DNA of 64,000 nucleotides from Dyella sp. C11 (GCF_003121485.1 NZ_QAVX01000002.1:62001-126000); one strand, 5' to 3'; shown: positions 26,955-36,474, counted from the stretch's first letter. Program-made: numbers and translations. Notes: generated by a model from the letters alone, not told the origin.

Positions 26955-27499
26955 CAGAAGTCGGCTTTCGCGATCCGCTGCGCGAGCATCGAGGAGCGAC
27001 TCGAACGCGGGGTTGTCGAATGCCCGCCCGGCCTGCGTCGATCCGTTATCGGCGCCAACGTGCGGGACGCACGATGGCGCGCATGGCCGACGCCGCAGGT
27101 TCCGCCCACGACATTCGTCTCGACCTGCACGGTGCCGACCGCCCTTGCGGGAGTCATGCCCTGTCCTCGTTCCACACGCGTCCCCTGCTCCCCATGCTTG
27201 CGGCATCACGGACATGGCCGCGGCAGCCCCAGCCCCCTAGCTAACTAAACCTATGTGACAAGACGGGGAACCCGCACGATCCTTCGACCATTGCTGGATT
27301 CTTTCCCGGGAAAACGCAACGCATGCCTGCGCTCGTTTCATGTCCGTGCACACGGTTGCAGCCGCGAAGTTGAGCACGAGCTCACTGCCCGTAAAGCGAT
27401 GGAGTGTGCAGAACGCCAAGGATGGTGCGGCGAGGGTGATGCCCGTCACGCAAGGCGCGTGTCGCCCGGTGGATTCACCGGGCGACACGCCACTCTCGA
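26955..27499. other. 545-bp spacer without a recognised gene
   Basis: A minus-strand frame from 27175 ends at 26954 with a TGA overlapping the DUF1045 start (TGATG), which could indicate a coupled upstream gene, but the translation is Arg/Ser-rich and matches nothing I know. The right end holds a 15-bp perfect hairpin downstream of the phasin gene. I call no gene here. Confidence 0.5.
27457..27490 (-). terminator. Long hairpin downstream of the phasin gene
   Basis: GCGTGTCGCCCGGTG and its exact complement are separated by the loop GATT, a 15-bp perfect stem 9 nt after the phasin stop on the minus strand. It lacks a T tract, so it may act as an RNA-stabilising 3' end or a weak terminator. Confidence 0.55.
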
Positions 27500-27928
27500 T
27501 CAGAGGGTCGGATGAAACTTGCCCCAGGGCGAAAGGATGTCCTTCCACGGATCGGTCAGGCCCACTTCGCTCACGGTGCCAAGTGCACCGGCCGTGTCCT
27601 TCTGCCAGGTCTGCACGGCATCCTGCAGCCCCTGGGCAAAATGGGCCTGCACGTTGGCGGCAATCTGGTTGGTGACCGTGGCGTCGCCCATGCGCTGCTG
27701 CAGTTGCCGCCAGAAGGCGTCGGCCGGCATGGCTGCCAGCGCGGCCCAATCCTGCGCCTTGATCAAACGCTCGACACGGGCCTGCTGTTCGGCGATGCCG
27801 TCATCCATGGCGCGCGTGGAAAGCTCCAGCCATTTCTTCCAGTTTTCCATCACCAGCTTGTTCACGCGCAGCTGGAATTCGGTATTGGCCTTGTAGAGGC
27901 TCAACGGGAGATCGCTCGGGGTAGCCAT
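27500..27928 (-). CDS. Phasin-family protein
   Basis: The 142-residue protein is helical and amphipathic: LYKANTEFQLRVNKLVMENWKKWLELSTRAMDDG is followed by a Gln/Ala-rich coiled region and a short tail. This is the layout of phasin (granule-associated) proteins. No polyhydroxyalkanoate synthase gene is in the window, and phasin-like proteins also occur in organisms without the polymer. GAGGGC precedes the ATG by 5 nt. Assignment is by pattern only. Confidence 0.7.
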   Translation of the reverse strand: MATPSDLPLSLYKANTEFQLRVNKLVMENWKKWLELSTRAMDDGIAEQQARVERLIKAQDWAALAAMPADAFWRQLQQRMGDATVTNQIAANVQAHFAQGLQDAVQTWQKDTAGALGTVSEVGLTDPWKDILSPWGKFHPTL

Positions 27929-27998
27929 GTCATGCCCTCGTTGGGAGATCTTGTCAGGTTGAGCCGCCGTGCCCCTCCGGCAGCGGCCTTGCTCATCG

Positions 27999-28015
27999 GG
28001 TGTCACGGTGACACC
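27999..28015. promoter_or_regulatory. Palindrome upstream of the phasin and PepSY genes
   Basis: GGTGTCAC-G-GTGACACC is an 8-bp perfect inverted repeat with a single central base, in the divergent spacer 27929-28204. Its symmetry fits a dimeric regulator operator. No regulator can be assigned. Confidence 0.4.
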
Positions 28016-28204
28016 GATAGCCACTATGGGCCCGGCACACGACGAAAGCATGAACCCGGGCATCTCAACGAAATGTGTGATTCCGGTGTCTTTGATTGTC
28101 GGCTTAACGGCATCGCCCCCAGTTCAGCGATGGGTTCGCATGCGTTCACCGAGAGTTGTCTGGTCGACCACACACTCGATTTCCCGCCACAACGAGGTGC
28201 GCCC

Positions 28205-28627
28205 ATGAAGACACTCGCAACCCTGACCGTCACCATGGCGCTGGTTTTTTCCGGCGTCGCGCTCGCCCAGCAAGCCATGACCGAACCACAGGTCAAGGCG
28301 TCGCTGGAGCAGCGGGGCTACAGCAAGGTGCACGATCTCAATTTCAAGGACGGTGTTTGGACGGCCAAGGCGCGCAGCGCCGACGACAGGAGCGTCGATG
28401 TACGTATCGATCCACGCACCGGCCAGATCTTTCCCGACAAGCAGGTGGCCCGCCTGAGCGAGGCGGATATTCGCGCCCAGCTTTCAACGCAGGGCTATAC
28501 GCACGTGCATGCCGTGGATTTCAAGGATGGCGTGTGGAAAGCGAAGGCCGACAATCCTGCCGGCAAGGGCGTTGCCCTTCAGCTCAATCCGAACTCCGGC
28601 CAAGTCATTGGCAGCGACAGGGACTGA
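28205..28627 (+). CDS. Secreted PepSY-like protein with two internal repeats
   Basis: The 140-residue product has a signal peptide (MKTLATLTVTMALVFSGVALA) and two PepSY-like repeats of about 57 residues. The first contains GYSKVHDLNFKDGVWTAKA, the second GYTHVHAVDFKDGVWKAKA; each ends in a short dibasic/Asp-rich hairpin followed by TGQI or SGQV. PepSY domains are proposed protease-inhibitory or ligand-binding modules in the periplasm. It is divergent from the phasin gene and convergent with the HU gene. Confidence 0.75.
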   Translation: MKTLATLTVTMALVFSGVALAQQAMTEPQVKASLEQRGYSKVHDLNFKDGVWTAKARSADDRSVDVRIDPRTGQIFPDKQVARLSEADIRAQLSTQGYTHVHAVDFKDGVWKAKADNPAGKGVALQLNPNSGQVIGSDRD

Positions 28628-28675
28628 TTTTCATCGAGGCGGCCGGCGAACCCACGGCCTGGACTTTCAGATTCG

Positions 28676-28703
28676 TCAGGTGCGGCGCGAACGCCGCACC
28701 TGA
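28676..28703. terminator. 12-bp hairpin between convergent PepSY and HU genes
   Basis: TCAGGTGCGGCG and its exact complement flank the tetraloop CGAA. Without a T run on either side it is a weak terminator candidate for both genes. Confidence 0.5.
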
Positions 28704-28730
28704 CGTTGAAGCTTCAGCGGACCGCTAGGC

Positions 28731-29126
28731 TCAGAGAGCGGCGTCCTTGAGCTTCTTCAGCGCGCGGATCTTCAGCTTCACCGTGGCGGGCTTGGCAGCG
28801 AACCACTGCTCTTCCTTGGTGAACGGATTGATGCCCTTGCGCTTCGGCTTGGCCGGCACGTTGACGGCGGTGATCTTCAGCAGGCCCGGCATGGTGAAGT
28901 TGCCGGCGCCCTTCTTGTGCACCGAACCGGTCACGGCAGCCTCGAGGGAGGCCAGCACCGCACGAACGTCCTTGGCGACCACGCCGCTGGTTTCAGCGAT
29001 GTGGGCAACCAGGCCGGACTTGCCCAGTGCTTCCTTGATCGGCTTGTGAACGACGGCCTTGGCGGCCTTCGGAGCTGCCTTCGGAGCGGCCTTCTTCTTT
29101 GCTGCTGCTTTCTGCGCCTTCGCCAT
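28731..29126 (-). CDS. HU-family DNA-binding protein with Lys/Ala-rich N-terminal tail
   Basis: The 131-residue protein starts with about 30 residues rich in Lys, Ala and Pro (MAKAQKAAAKKKAAPKAAPK), resembling a histone H1-type tail. A full HU/IHF fold follows, with VAHIAETSGVVAKDVRAVLASL and the beta-arm region GLLKITAVNVPAKPKRKGINPFT. It should be a nucleoid protein with extra non-specific DNA affinity. The start has ribosome-binding purines (GGGGAAAT) upstream and the gene is monocistronic. Tailed HU proteins are known in this order. Confidence 0.88.
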   Translation of the reverse strand: MAKAQKAAAKKKAAPKAAPKAAKAVVHKPIKEALGKSGLVAHIAETSGVVAKDVRAVLASLEAAVTGSVHKKGAGNFTMPGLLKITAVNVPAKPKRKGINPFTKEEQWFAAKPATVKLKIRALKKLKDAAL

Positions 29127-29419
29127 TACATTTCCCCGTGGTGATCGATAGAGATGGTGTTTGATGCCTCTCGGCATGCGGAATGTATGGCATGCCATGG
29201 CATCACGCCAAGCTGCAGAACGGAAAAAATGCGGTTTTTTTTCACTTTGGGCGCCGCGGGGGTGAAGAAAGTCACTATCGACCCCGCCGAAACCCTGTTT
29301 TTCAGGGGTTTTCTCAATGCGTCGAAGCCACCCATCGCCCTTCAGCTAACTGTCGGCTATGGACCGCTGGTCGCAGCCGTATCTACTATCGAGCTTCGTT
29401 TCCACGCTAGGTGCTGTCC

Positions 29420-31081
29420 ATGAAGCGATTGGCCTTATCCCTGCTCGCCCTGTCCGTGACGTCGGCGCTGTTCGCCGCCGACGCACCGACCACCCCGACC
29501 ATCGACCCGCACCGCCTGTCCGAAGACGTCAAGACGCTTTCGTCCGACGCCTTCGAAGGTCGCGGCCCGGCCACGCCGGCCGAAACCAAAACCATCGACT
29601 ACGTCGTCGCCCAATTCAAGGCGGCAGGCGTGCAACCCGGTGGCGACCTGAAGAACGGCAAGCGCGAATGGACGCAGGCCGTGCCGCTGCTGCAGTCCGA
29701 CATCGCCGGTACGCCGTCGCTGTCGTTTACCGTCAACGGCAAGAACGAGCCGCTGACGCAGGGCAAGGAAATCGCCGCGCGCGCCGCGCTCGACGGCTCC
29801 AAGTCCGTCGACATCAAGAACGCCCCGCTGGTGTTCGTGGGCTACGGCGTCAAGGCACCGGAGCGCAACTGGGACGATTTCAAGGGCGTGGACCTGCACG
29901 GCAAGATCGCCGTGGTGCTGATCAACGATCCGGATTTCGAGACCGGCGTGGGCGACTTCGGCGGCAAGGCCATGACCTACTACGGCCGCTGGACCTACAA
30001 GTACGAAGAAGCCGCGCGCCAGGGCGCCGCCGGCATGCTGATCGTGCACGAGACCGCACCGGCCTCGTACGGCTGGGCCACCGTCGCCAATTCCAATACC
30101 AACACCCAGTTCGACGTAGTGCGCGACCACCCCTCCAGCGTGCATACGCCGGTGGAAGCATGGATTCAGCGCGATGTAGCGGTCGATCTGTTCAAGTCGG
30201 CGGGCCTCGATTTCGAAGCACTGAAGAAGCAGGCGCAGACGCGTGACTTCAAGCCGGTGGTGCTGAAGGGCGAAACCTTCTCCGCCGACTACAAGCTCAA
30301 CTCCAAGGTGATCACCTCGCACAACATCGTCGGCCGCATCGAGGGCAGCAAGCGCCCGAACGAGACCGTGATCTACAGCGCGCACTGGGACCACCTGGGC
30401 GTGGGCGCACCCGACGCCAAGGGCGACAAGATCTACAACGGTGCCGTGGACAACGCCACCGGCACGGCCGCGCTCATCGAACTCGCTCGCGCGTTCGCCA
30501 GCCAGCCGAAGCCGGAGCGCTCGGTGGTGTTCCTCAACGTCACCGCCGAAGAAAAGGGCCTGCTCGGTTCGGAGTACTACGCCTCCAAGCCGCTCTACCC
30601 GCTGGCCACCACCGTGGCCGACATCAACATGGATGCGCTCGATCCGCACGGCCCGGCGCGCAACTTCACCATTTCCGGCAGTGCCAAGCTCGACCTGCTC
30701 GATGAGCTGACCACCACGGCCAAGCAGTGGAACCTGGTGTACTCGCCAGATCCGAAGCCGGAAGCGGGCCACTTCTTCCGCTCCGATCATTTCTCCTTCG
30801 CCAAGCGCGGCGTGCCGGCGATTTCGTTCGGCTCGGGCAATGACTGGGTGGACGGCGGCCTGGCGGCCGGCAAGGCAGCGGAAGACGAATACGTCGCCAA
30901 GCACTACCACCAGCCGTCGGACGAATGGCAGGCCGATTGGCCATTCACCGGCATGGCGCGCGACCTGCAGATCCTCTACAAGCTCGGCAGCGATCTCGCC
31001 AACTCCGATACCTGGCCGGACTGGAGCAAGGATTCGGAATTCCGCGCCGCCCGTGATGCCACGGCAGCGCAGCGCAAGTAA
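29420..31081 (+). CDS. Secreted M28-family zinc aminopeptidase with PA domain
   Basis: The 553-residue precursor has a signal peptide (MKRLALSLLALSVTSALFAA), a protease-associated insert around residues 130-260 (LVFVGYGVKAPERNWDDFKG), and an M28 catalytic domain. Metal and catalytic motifs are SAHWDHLG, GAVDNATGTAALIELAR, NVTAEEKGLLGSEYY, NMDALDPHG and the late HYHQPSDEW. It is likely a periplasmic or extracellular aminopeptidase of glutamate-carboxypeptidase type. An ATG three codons upstream (29411) is possible. A terminator follows at 31108. Confidence 0.92.
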   Translation: MKRLALSLLALSVTSALFAADAPTTPTIDPHRLSEDVKTLSSDAFEGRGPATPAETKTIDYVVAQFKAAGVQPGGDLKNGKREWTQAVPLLQSDIAGTPSLSFTVNGKNEPLTQGKEIAARAALDGSKSVDIKNAPLVFVGYGVKAPERNWDDFKGVDLHGKIAVVLINDPDFETGVGDFGGKAMTYYGRWTYKYEEAARQGAAGMLIVHETAPASYGWATVANSNTNTQFDVVRDHPSSVHTPVEAWIQRDVAVDLFKSAGLDFEALKKQAQTRDFKPVVLKGETFSADYKLNSKVITSHNIVGRIEGSKRPNETVIYSAHWDHLGVGAPDAKGDKIYNGAVDNATGTAALIELARAFASQPKPERSVVFLNVTAEEKGLLGSEYYASKPLYPLATTVADINMDALDPHGPARNFTISGSAKLDLLDELTTTAKQWNLVYSPDPKPEAGHFFRSDHFSFAKRGVPAISFGSGNDWVDGGLAAGKAAEDEYVAKHYHQPSDEWQADWPFTGMARDLQILYKLGSDLANSDTWPDWSKDSEFRAARDATAAQRK

Positions 31082-31107
31082 GCGCGATCCGGCACGTGTA
31101 GCAAACG

Positions 31108-31137
31108 AAAGGCCCGCAGCGATGCGGGCCTTTTTTC
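31108..31137 (+). terminator. Rho-independent terminator of the M28 peptidase gene
   Basis: AAAGGCCCGCA pairs with TGCGGGCCTTT around GCGA and is followed by a T-rich run. Confidence 0.92.
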
Positions 31138-31253
31138 TGTATCGATCCAACACCTGCGTACGGGTTTTTCACACGCCGATGATTCAGATGACGGCAAAAC
31201 ACAACGGAAACATGGCAGTCACAGACGAGCCAGATGGGAATCACGAGGAAGTC

Positions 31254-31565
31254 ATGGTCCATCGGCAAGCTGTGCGTCATCCGCCGTCATCAAAAACGTC
31301 GAATAACATGCTGACGCAATACGTTCATCCCTCGAAAATCGGCCTGTTCCGCATCATCCGCCACGGGCGCCAATGGCGCGCGCTGTGCGAGGAGCAGGAA
31401 ATCGGCCGCCACGAAACCGCAGAAGCGGCCCTCATCGCCAGCCGCATGGCATGCCCGCAGGCGCGCCTGCCGGGCGACCTTGCGCAGTGGCGTTACATTC
31501 CCGAACTGGCCCTTGCCCATTCGCGCGTGTCCAGCGAGGGCACGCGCTGGCGCCTTGCCGGCTGA
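31254..31565 (+). CDS. Small protein of unknown function
   Basis: The 103-residue frame has GAGGAA 3 nt upstream of its ATG, which decides the start; an ATG at 31308 giving 85 residues is the alternative and begins where the sequence becomes protein-like (MLTQYVHPSKIGLFRIIRHG). The core reads RQWRALCEEQEIGRHETAEAALIASR, suggesting a small alpha-beta domain with an Ala-rich helix. No signal peptide or family recognised. It converges with recQ, whose stop is 43 nt away. Confidence 0.55.
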   Translation: MVHRQAVRHPPSSKTSNNMLTQYVHPSKIGLFRIIRHGRQWRALCEEQEIGRHETAEAALIASRMACPQARLPGDLAQWRYIPELALAHSRVSSEGTRWRLAG

Positions 31566-31608
31566 CATCGCGCGATGGCTCCCAAGTCGGGGCGCCTCAT
31601 CGAATCAC

Positions 31609-33426
31609 TTATTCGTGCGCGTTGATCACTGCCAGGAAATCGCGCCCGTAGCGCTTGAGCTTGGCCTCGCCCACACCGCTGACCGAGGCCAGTTCCGCCT
31701 CGTTGGAAGGCAACGCGCGCAGCATCGCGAGCAAGGTCGCATCGTGGAAAATCACGTAGGGCGGCACGCCATGCTGCCTCGCGAGCTGGGTGCGAAGCTT
31801 TTTCAGTTCGTCCCATAGCGGCTGCTCGTAGGCTTCCACACCCAGGCTTCCCCCCGTGACCAGCTGGCTGTCACGGCGCTTCTTGCGGGACGCACGTACG
31901 GGTGCGGCATCCTCACGCAATCGCACGGTGCGATTGCCCACCAGCACATCGCGACTGGCCTTGGTCAGGCGCAAGGTGCCGAACCCTTCTGCATCGGCTT
32001 CCAGCATGCCCATCGCCAGCAGCTGGCGAAACACCGAGCGCCATTGTTTCTCGTCCATGTCGGCGCCTATGCCGAACGTGGAAAGGCGGTCATGCCCCAG
32101 CTCGCCCATGCGTGAGCTGTCTTCGCCGCGCAGGATGCTGATGACATGCCCGGAACCGAAGCGCTGCCCGCTGCGATAGACGGCGGACAGCGCTTTTTGC
32201 GCGGGCACGGTGGCATCCCACGTTTTCGGCGGCTCGACGCAGTTGTCGCAACGACCGCACGGCCCATGGAACGACTCGCCAAACGACGCGAGCAGCAATT
32301 CCCGGCGGCATTGCGTGGTTTCGGCATACGCCAGCAGCGATTCCAGCTTCTGACGTTCCACGCGCTTGCGCTCGTCGGCGGATTCGGACTGCGCAATCAT
32401 CTGACTCATGGTCACGACGTCGGAAAGGCCGTAGATCATCCAGGCATCGGCGGGCAAGCCGTCGCGCCCGGCGCGGCCGGTCTCCTGGTAATAACCTTCC
32501 ATGCTGCGCGGCAAATCGAGATGCGCGACGAAGCGCACATCGGGTTTGTCGATGCCCATGCCGAACGCCACCGTCGCCACCATCACCACGCCGTCTTCCC
32601 GCAGGAAACGTCGCTGATTGGCGTGGCGCGTGGCGGCATCCAGACCCGCGTGATAGGGCAATGCCTCGATGCCCGCCTCGGCCAGCCACGCGGCCGTTTC
32701 ATCCACCTTCCGCCGACTCAGCGCGTAGACGATACCCGTCTCGCCTCGGCGTCGCTCAAGAAATTCCATCAACTGGCGGCGTGCGTTATGACGCTGGCCG
32801 ACCTGATAACGAAGGTTGGGGCGATCGAAACTGGAAACGAACTGGCGCGCCTGCTGAAGCGCCAGGCGCTCCACGATTTCTTCGCGCGTGCGTTCGTCGG
32901 CCGTGGCCGTGAGTGCCATGCGCGGCACCTGCGGGAAGCGCTGATGCAGCACCGCCAACTCGCGATATTCCGGCCGAAAGTCGTGGCCCCATTGCGATAC
33001 GCAATGAGCTTCGTCGATGGCGAAGAGTGCCACTTCCGTGCGTTCCAGCAGCCCAAGAAAGCGTGAGGTGAGCAAACGCTCGGGCGCCACGTAGAGCAGG
33101 TTCAACTCGCCTTCCAGAAGACGACGCTCCACCTCACGCTGGTCAGCCGCGTCCAGGCTGGAGTTGAGATACGCGGCGGCGACACCGGCCTCGCGCAATG
33201 CGTCCACCTGATCCTGCATCAACGCGATCAGCGGTGACACCACGATGCCGGTGCCCTGCCGGACCAGCGCGGGAATCTGATAGCAAAGCGACTTGCCTCC
33301 GCCCGTTGGCATAAGCACCAGCGCATCGCCGCCCTCGATCAACTGATCAACGATGGCCTGTTGCTGTCCGCGAAATTCGGTGTAGCCAAAAACGCTGTGG
33401 AGTATGTCTAGAGGCGAGGTAAGCAT
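31609..33426 (-). CDS. recQ: RecQ, ATP-dependent DNA helicase
   Basis: RecQ is a 3'-5' helicase of recombination and fork repair. The 605-residue protein has the Q-motif region FRGQQQAIV, Walker [13 protein letters not shown] (about residues 39-50), [14 protein letters not shown], and helicase motifs such as [20 protein letters not shown]. The zinc-binding region has cysteines in [12 protein letters not shown] and CGRCDNC, followed by a winged-helix region and a C-terminal HRDC domain (about 530-600). Full length, no anomaly. Confidence 0.97.
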   Translation of the reverse strand: MLTSPLDILHSVFGYTEFRGQQQAIVDQLIEGGDALVLMPTGGGKSLCYQIPALVRQGTGIVVSPLIALMQDQVDALREAGVAAAYLNSSLDAADQREVERRLLEGELNLLYVAPERLLTSRFLGLLERTEVALFAIDEAHCVSQWGHDFRPEYRELAVLHQRFPQVPRMALTATADERTREEIVERLALQQARQFVSSFDRPNLRYQVGQRHNARRQLMEFLERRRGETGIVYALSRRKVDETAAWLAEAGIEALPYHAGLDAATRHANQRRFLREDGVVMVATVAFGMGIDKPDVRFVAHLDLPRSMEGYYQETGRAGRDGLPADAWMIYGLSDVVTMSQMIAQSESADERKRVERQKLESLLAYAETTQCRRELLLASFGESFHGPCGRCDNCVEPPKTWDATVPAQKALSAVYRSGQRFGSGHVISILRGEDSSRMGELGHDRLSTFGIGADMDEKQWRSVFRQLLAMGMLEADAEGFGTLRLTKASRDVLVGNRTVRLREDAAPVRASRKKRRDSQLVTGGSLGVEAYEQPLWDELKKLRTQLARQHGVPPYVIFHDATLLAMLRALPSNEAELASVSGVGEAKLKRYGRDFLAVINAHE

Positions 33427-33709
33427 CGGCCCATGCTAGCAAATGTGCCTTGCAAACTAATGGCGATGCGCTTGGCCACGACAACATCCGCATCAAGACA
33501 TCATCTCGCCAGTCGAGGCGCAAGCCGTGTTGAACACGGTGACATCAAGGGAACCTGCAACGTGAGATCCGCTGCGTACTCCACGCCATCTGGCGTGGCA
33601 TATGCGGCATGAGCCAGAAGCGCTCGGTGACACGCGACGATGCGCAGTCTGTTCCACACAACCAGAAATCCTGCTCTCGAAAAAAGCAGGGCAACCGGCT
33701 CGCTTGTTG

Positions 33710-34060
33710 TCAGCCCGGGATACCCCAGAGCGCACGGTCGAGATCGGCGTCCAGGCCAAACGTGGCCAGCGGCACGCGTCCGTTCTTCACTTCGACGCCT
33801 TCCGCCTTCAAACGGCGGCTTTGCTCCTTGAAGCCTCGGCTTCCCGCCGGAAACGCGATATGGCCGCTGGAACGGAGCACGCGAAACCAAGGCAGCTCCA
33901 TACCCTCGGGTACTTCACCGAGCGCCCTTCCCACCAGCCTGGCCCGGCCCGGCAAACCGGCACGCGCCGCGATGGCGCCGTAGCTCGCGACGCGCCCAGG
34001 CGGAATGGCTGCGATGGCAGCAAAAATGCGCGCGTGCGCTTCGTTCATGGGTTTGTCCAT
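33710..34060 (-). CDS. Alkyltransferase-like (ATL) DNA-damage recognition protein
   Basis: The 116-residue protein matches the C-terminal DNA-binding half of O6-alkylguanine-DNA alkyltransferases: ARIFAAIAAIPPGRVASYGAIA, a helix-turn-helix (RLVGRALGEVP) and LPWFRVLRSSGHIAFP. Where active enzymes have Pro-Cys-His-Arg this protein has Pro-Trp-Phe-Arg, so it cannot accept an alkyl group. ATL proteins bind O6-alkylguanine and flag it for nucleotide excision repair. The start MDKPMNEAHARIF is chosen over a later ATG because of upstream GAAGAT. Confidence 0.85.
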   Translation of the reverse strand: MDKPMNEAHARIFAAIAAIPPGRVASYGAIAARAGLPGRARLVGRALGEVPEGMELPWFRVLRSSGHIAFPAGSRGFKEQSRRLKAEGVEVKNGRVPLATFGLDADLDRALWGIPG

Positions 34061-34135
34061 GATCTTCAACAGGCTCTTTACACCAGGTCGTGGCACAGTA
34101 ACGAGCCTGTCGCTGCCTGCCAAGGAGATCGCACC

Positions 34136-34540
34136 ATGCGCCATTTTGAAGCCGTGCGTTCCCACATCGGCAGCATGCACGAGCTGCGCCACAACGACCC
34201 GTACCTGATCAGCTTCGACCTGACGCTGCCGCATGAGCGCCATCAAGGCATTTATCTTGCGGAACTGGAAGACGAGGCAGGTCGTCGCTATCTACGCATC
34301 TCCACGCCTGTCGGGCCGCTGGCCGGGGCCGATCCGCGACGATGCCTGCGTTTCAACTGGGAACAGCGCAAGGGATTTCTGGCGGTTGCCGATCTGGATG
34401 GCTCGCCGTACCTGCACCTGTGTGAGAACCGACCTTACGAGCTGCTCGACGCGATGGAGCTCAGGCGCTTGATCCAGGAACTGGGCGCGCTGGGTGATCA
34501 GCTGGAGCGCATCGTCGCGGCGGGTGGTGACGATCTTTAA
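34136..34540 (+). CDS. Conserved-looking small cytoplasmic protein, function unknown
   Basis: The 134-residue product has AAGGAG at ideal distance from its ATG. The sequence starts MRHFEAVRSHIGSMHELRHN, has a central alternating pattern with YLISFDLTLPHERHQGIYLAEL and YLRISTPVGPLAG, and ends with a helical C-terminus. The pattern is compatible with a YbjN- or secretion-chaperone-like fold, but I cannot confirm a family. It is divergent from the ATL gene, 75 nt away. Confidence 0.65.
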   Translation: MRHFEAVRSHIGSMHELRHNDPYLISFDLTLPHERHQGIYLAELEDEAGRRYLRISTPVGPLAGADPRRCLRFNWEQRKGFLAVADLDGSPYLHLCENRPYELLDAMELRRLIQELGALGDQLERIVAAGGDDL

Positions 34541-34644
34541 CGCCACATTGCGTCTCATCGAAACGCGAAACTACCGCAACGGAAAGAGCGCGTTATCGCG
34601 CGATGCCGAGCCTGCACCGGGTACCAGCGCAGGCTCGGTGAACA

Positions 34645-35766
34645 TCAGAACAGGGCGAACAGACGCACCATGCCGTAGGCGAGCAACGCCGTGATCGGCA
34701 GCGTGAGGATCCACGCCCACACCATGCGCTCCACCACCGACCAGCGGATGGCATTCCAGCGTTTGGCAGCGCCCACGCCCATGATGGACGCCGACACGTT
34801 GTGCGTGGTCGACACCGGAATGCCAAAGTGGGTCGCCAGGAGAATCACGGTGGCCGAGCTGGTTTCTGCGGCGAATCCGTTGATCGGATGCAGCTTCACC
34901 ATGTTGTGGCCCAGCGTCTTGATGATGCGCCAGCCACCACTGGCGGTGCCGGCCGCCATCGTCAGCGCGCACACCACCGCCACCCACGTCGGCACATCGA
35001 ACCCACCCGCTGCCGTGCCCTGGATGCGCAGGAAACCCAGCCAACCGGGAAGGCCCTCGAACTGACCCGCCGCGGTGGCACCGGCCAGCGCCAGCGCAAT
35101 GATGCCCATGCTCTTCTGGCCGTCGTTGGAGCCGTGCGCCAGACCCATCGCACCTGCCGACAGAATCTGTGCCTTGCCGAAGAAGCTGTTCACGAAAGGC
35201 GTTCGGCCAAAACGGCGCAGGAAACCTTCGCGACTGGCGAACCAGCTCAGCAACGCATAGAGCAGGCCCATCACGGTAAAACCGATGACGAAGCCGCCCA
35301 GCGGAGACACCACCATCGGCACGATCACTTTCGGAATCACACCCGAGCCGTTCCACCAGTGATCGCCGCCCTGGGACCAGATCACCGAAGCGAAGTTGTC
35401 GCCAGACGCTGCGATGGCCGCACCCACCAGCGCGCCGATCAGCGCGTGACTGGAACTGGACGGCAGGCCGCGCCACCACGTGATGAGGTTCCACACGGTC
35501 GCCGCGAGCAAGGCGCAAATGAGCAGCTTGGGGCCAGCCTCGACCACATGGCTGTTGAGCAGGCCGGCGGCGATGGTCTTGGCGACCGCCGTGCCCCAAA
35601 GCGCACCGATCAGGTTGGTGATGGCCGCCAGCATGACCGCCTGCCCGGGCGTCAGCACCTTGGTCGCCACCACCGTGGCGATGGAGTTGGCCGTGTCGTG
35701 GAAGCCGTTGATGTAGGTGAAAGCCAGTGCGATCAACACCACCGCGATGGCAAGGCCGATGCTCAT
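34645..35766 (-). CDS. pit: PiT-family inorganic phosphate transporter
   Basis: PiT carriers import metal-phosphate by proton or sodium symport. The 373-residue protein has about ten membrane segments and both PiT signatures: the N-terminal FTYINGFHDTANSIATVVAT and the related C-terminal repeat around SATVILLATHFGIPVSTTHN. AHGSNDGQKSMGI is also typical. It lies 78 nt downstream of the DUF47 gene on the same strand, the common PhoU-like/PiT pairing. Confidence 0.95.
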   Translation of the reverse strand: MSIGLAIAVVLIALAFTYINGFHDTANSIATVVATKVLTPGQAVMLAAITNLIGALWGTAVAKTIAAGLLNSHVVEAGPKLLICALLAATVWNLITWWRGLPSSSSHALIGALVGAAIAASGDNFASVIWSQGGDHWWNGSGVIPKVIVPMVVSPLGGFVIGFTVMGLLYALLSWFASREGFLRRFGRTPFVNSFFGKAQILSAGAMGLAHGSNDGQKSMGIIALALAGATAAGQFEGLPGWLGFLRIQGTAAGGFDVPTWVAVVCALTMAAGTASGGWRIIKTLGHNMVKLHPINGFAAETSSATVILLATHFGIPVSTTHNVSASIMGVGAAKRWNAIRWSVVERMVWAWILTLPITALLAYGMVRLFALF

Positions 35767-35844
35767 GCGCGCACCTCGCGCACAGGCGTCGTGTCCCGGT
35801 GCAAGGCCGGGATACGCGAAATAGGCAGCGTCATCGTGCCGGCC

Positions 35845-36474
35845 TCAGGAATTCTTCAGGACGATGGAGTAAACGATGTTGCCCACGTCGCGGCACTTGT
35901 CGATGGCCTTTTCGAGCAGCTCGAACAGGTCTTTCGCCAGCATCGCGCGCATGGCATCGCCGCCTTCCACGTAGAGCGTGCGATACGGCGACAGCAACAG
36001 GCGGTCGCCTTCCGATTCCAGCGTCTGCAGGCGATCCTGCAGCTTCTTCACCGGGTCGATGCGCAAGCCGCGGCGCAGCTCGCCGATCATTTCCGAGACC
36101 ACACCCGTGGCGCGCTCAAGCACCAGGGCACGCGCGGCGAAATCCACATCGCTTACGCGACCGGACACGATCTCGTAGCGCTCGGCGAATTTTTCGATGG
36201 TCTTGGGAATCTTGTAGAGCGCGGAGTTCAGCGCTTCGATGTCTTCACGGTCGAGCGCGGTGACGAAGGTGTTCACCAGCTCTTCGCTGATCTGCCCCGC
36301 AAGTGCCTTCTCGCGCTGACGCGCGGCAGCAAAGGCGGCCATCACCGGCGCGTGGTCTTTGCGCGTGACCAGTTCGTGCAAAGCCTTGGCGCTTTCGCGC
36401 GCGGCCTCGGCGCTCTGTTCGAGCAGACCGTAGAACTTGTCGCCTTTGCCGAAAATCGTTTGCAATGAAAACAT
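35845..36474 (-). CDS. DUF47 (PhoU-like) phosphate transport accessory protein
   Basis: The 209-residue, almost wholly helical protein starts MFSLQTIFGKGDKFYGLLEQSAEAA, and contains FVTALDREDIEALNSALYKI and a C-terminal FELLEKAIDKCRDVGNIV, all DUF47 signatures. These PhoU-like proteins bind metal clusters and regulate the adjacent PiT carrier. It precedes pit in an apparent two-gene operon. Confidence 0.93.
   Translation of the reverse strand: MFSLQTIFGKGDKFYGLLEQSAEAARESAKALHELVTRKDHAPVMAAFAAARQREKALAGQISEELVNTFVTALDREDIEALNSALYKIPKTIEKFAERYEIVSGRVSDVDFAARALVLERATGVVSEMIGELRRGLRIDPVKKLQDRLQTLESEGDRLLLSPYRTLYVEGGDAMRAMLAKDLFELLEKAIDKCRDVGNIVYSIVLKNS

Noticed and set aside
26954..27175. Small minus-strand gene coupled to DUF1045 by TGATG
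   Set aside because: Arg/Ser-rich translation without family or ribosome binding site; kept only as a remark in the spacer entry.
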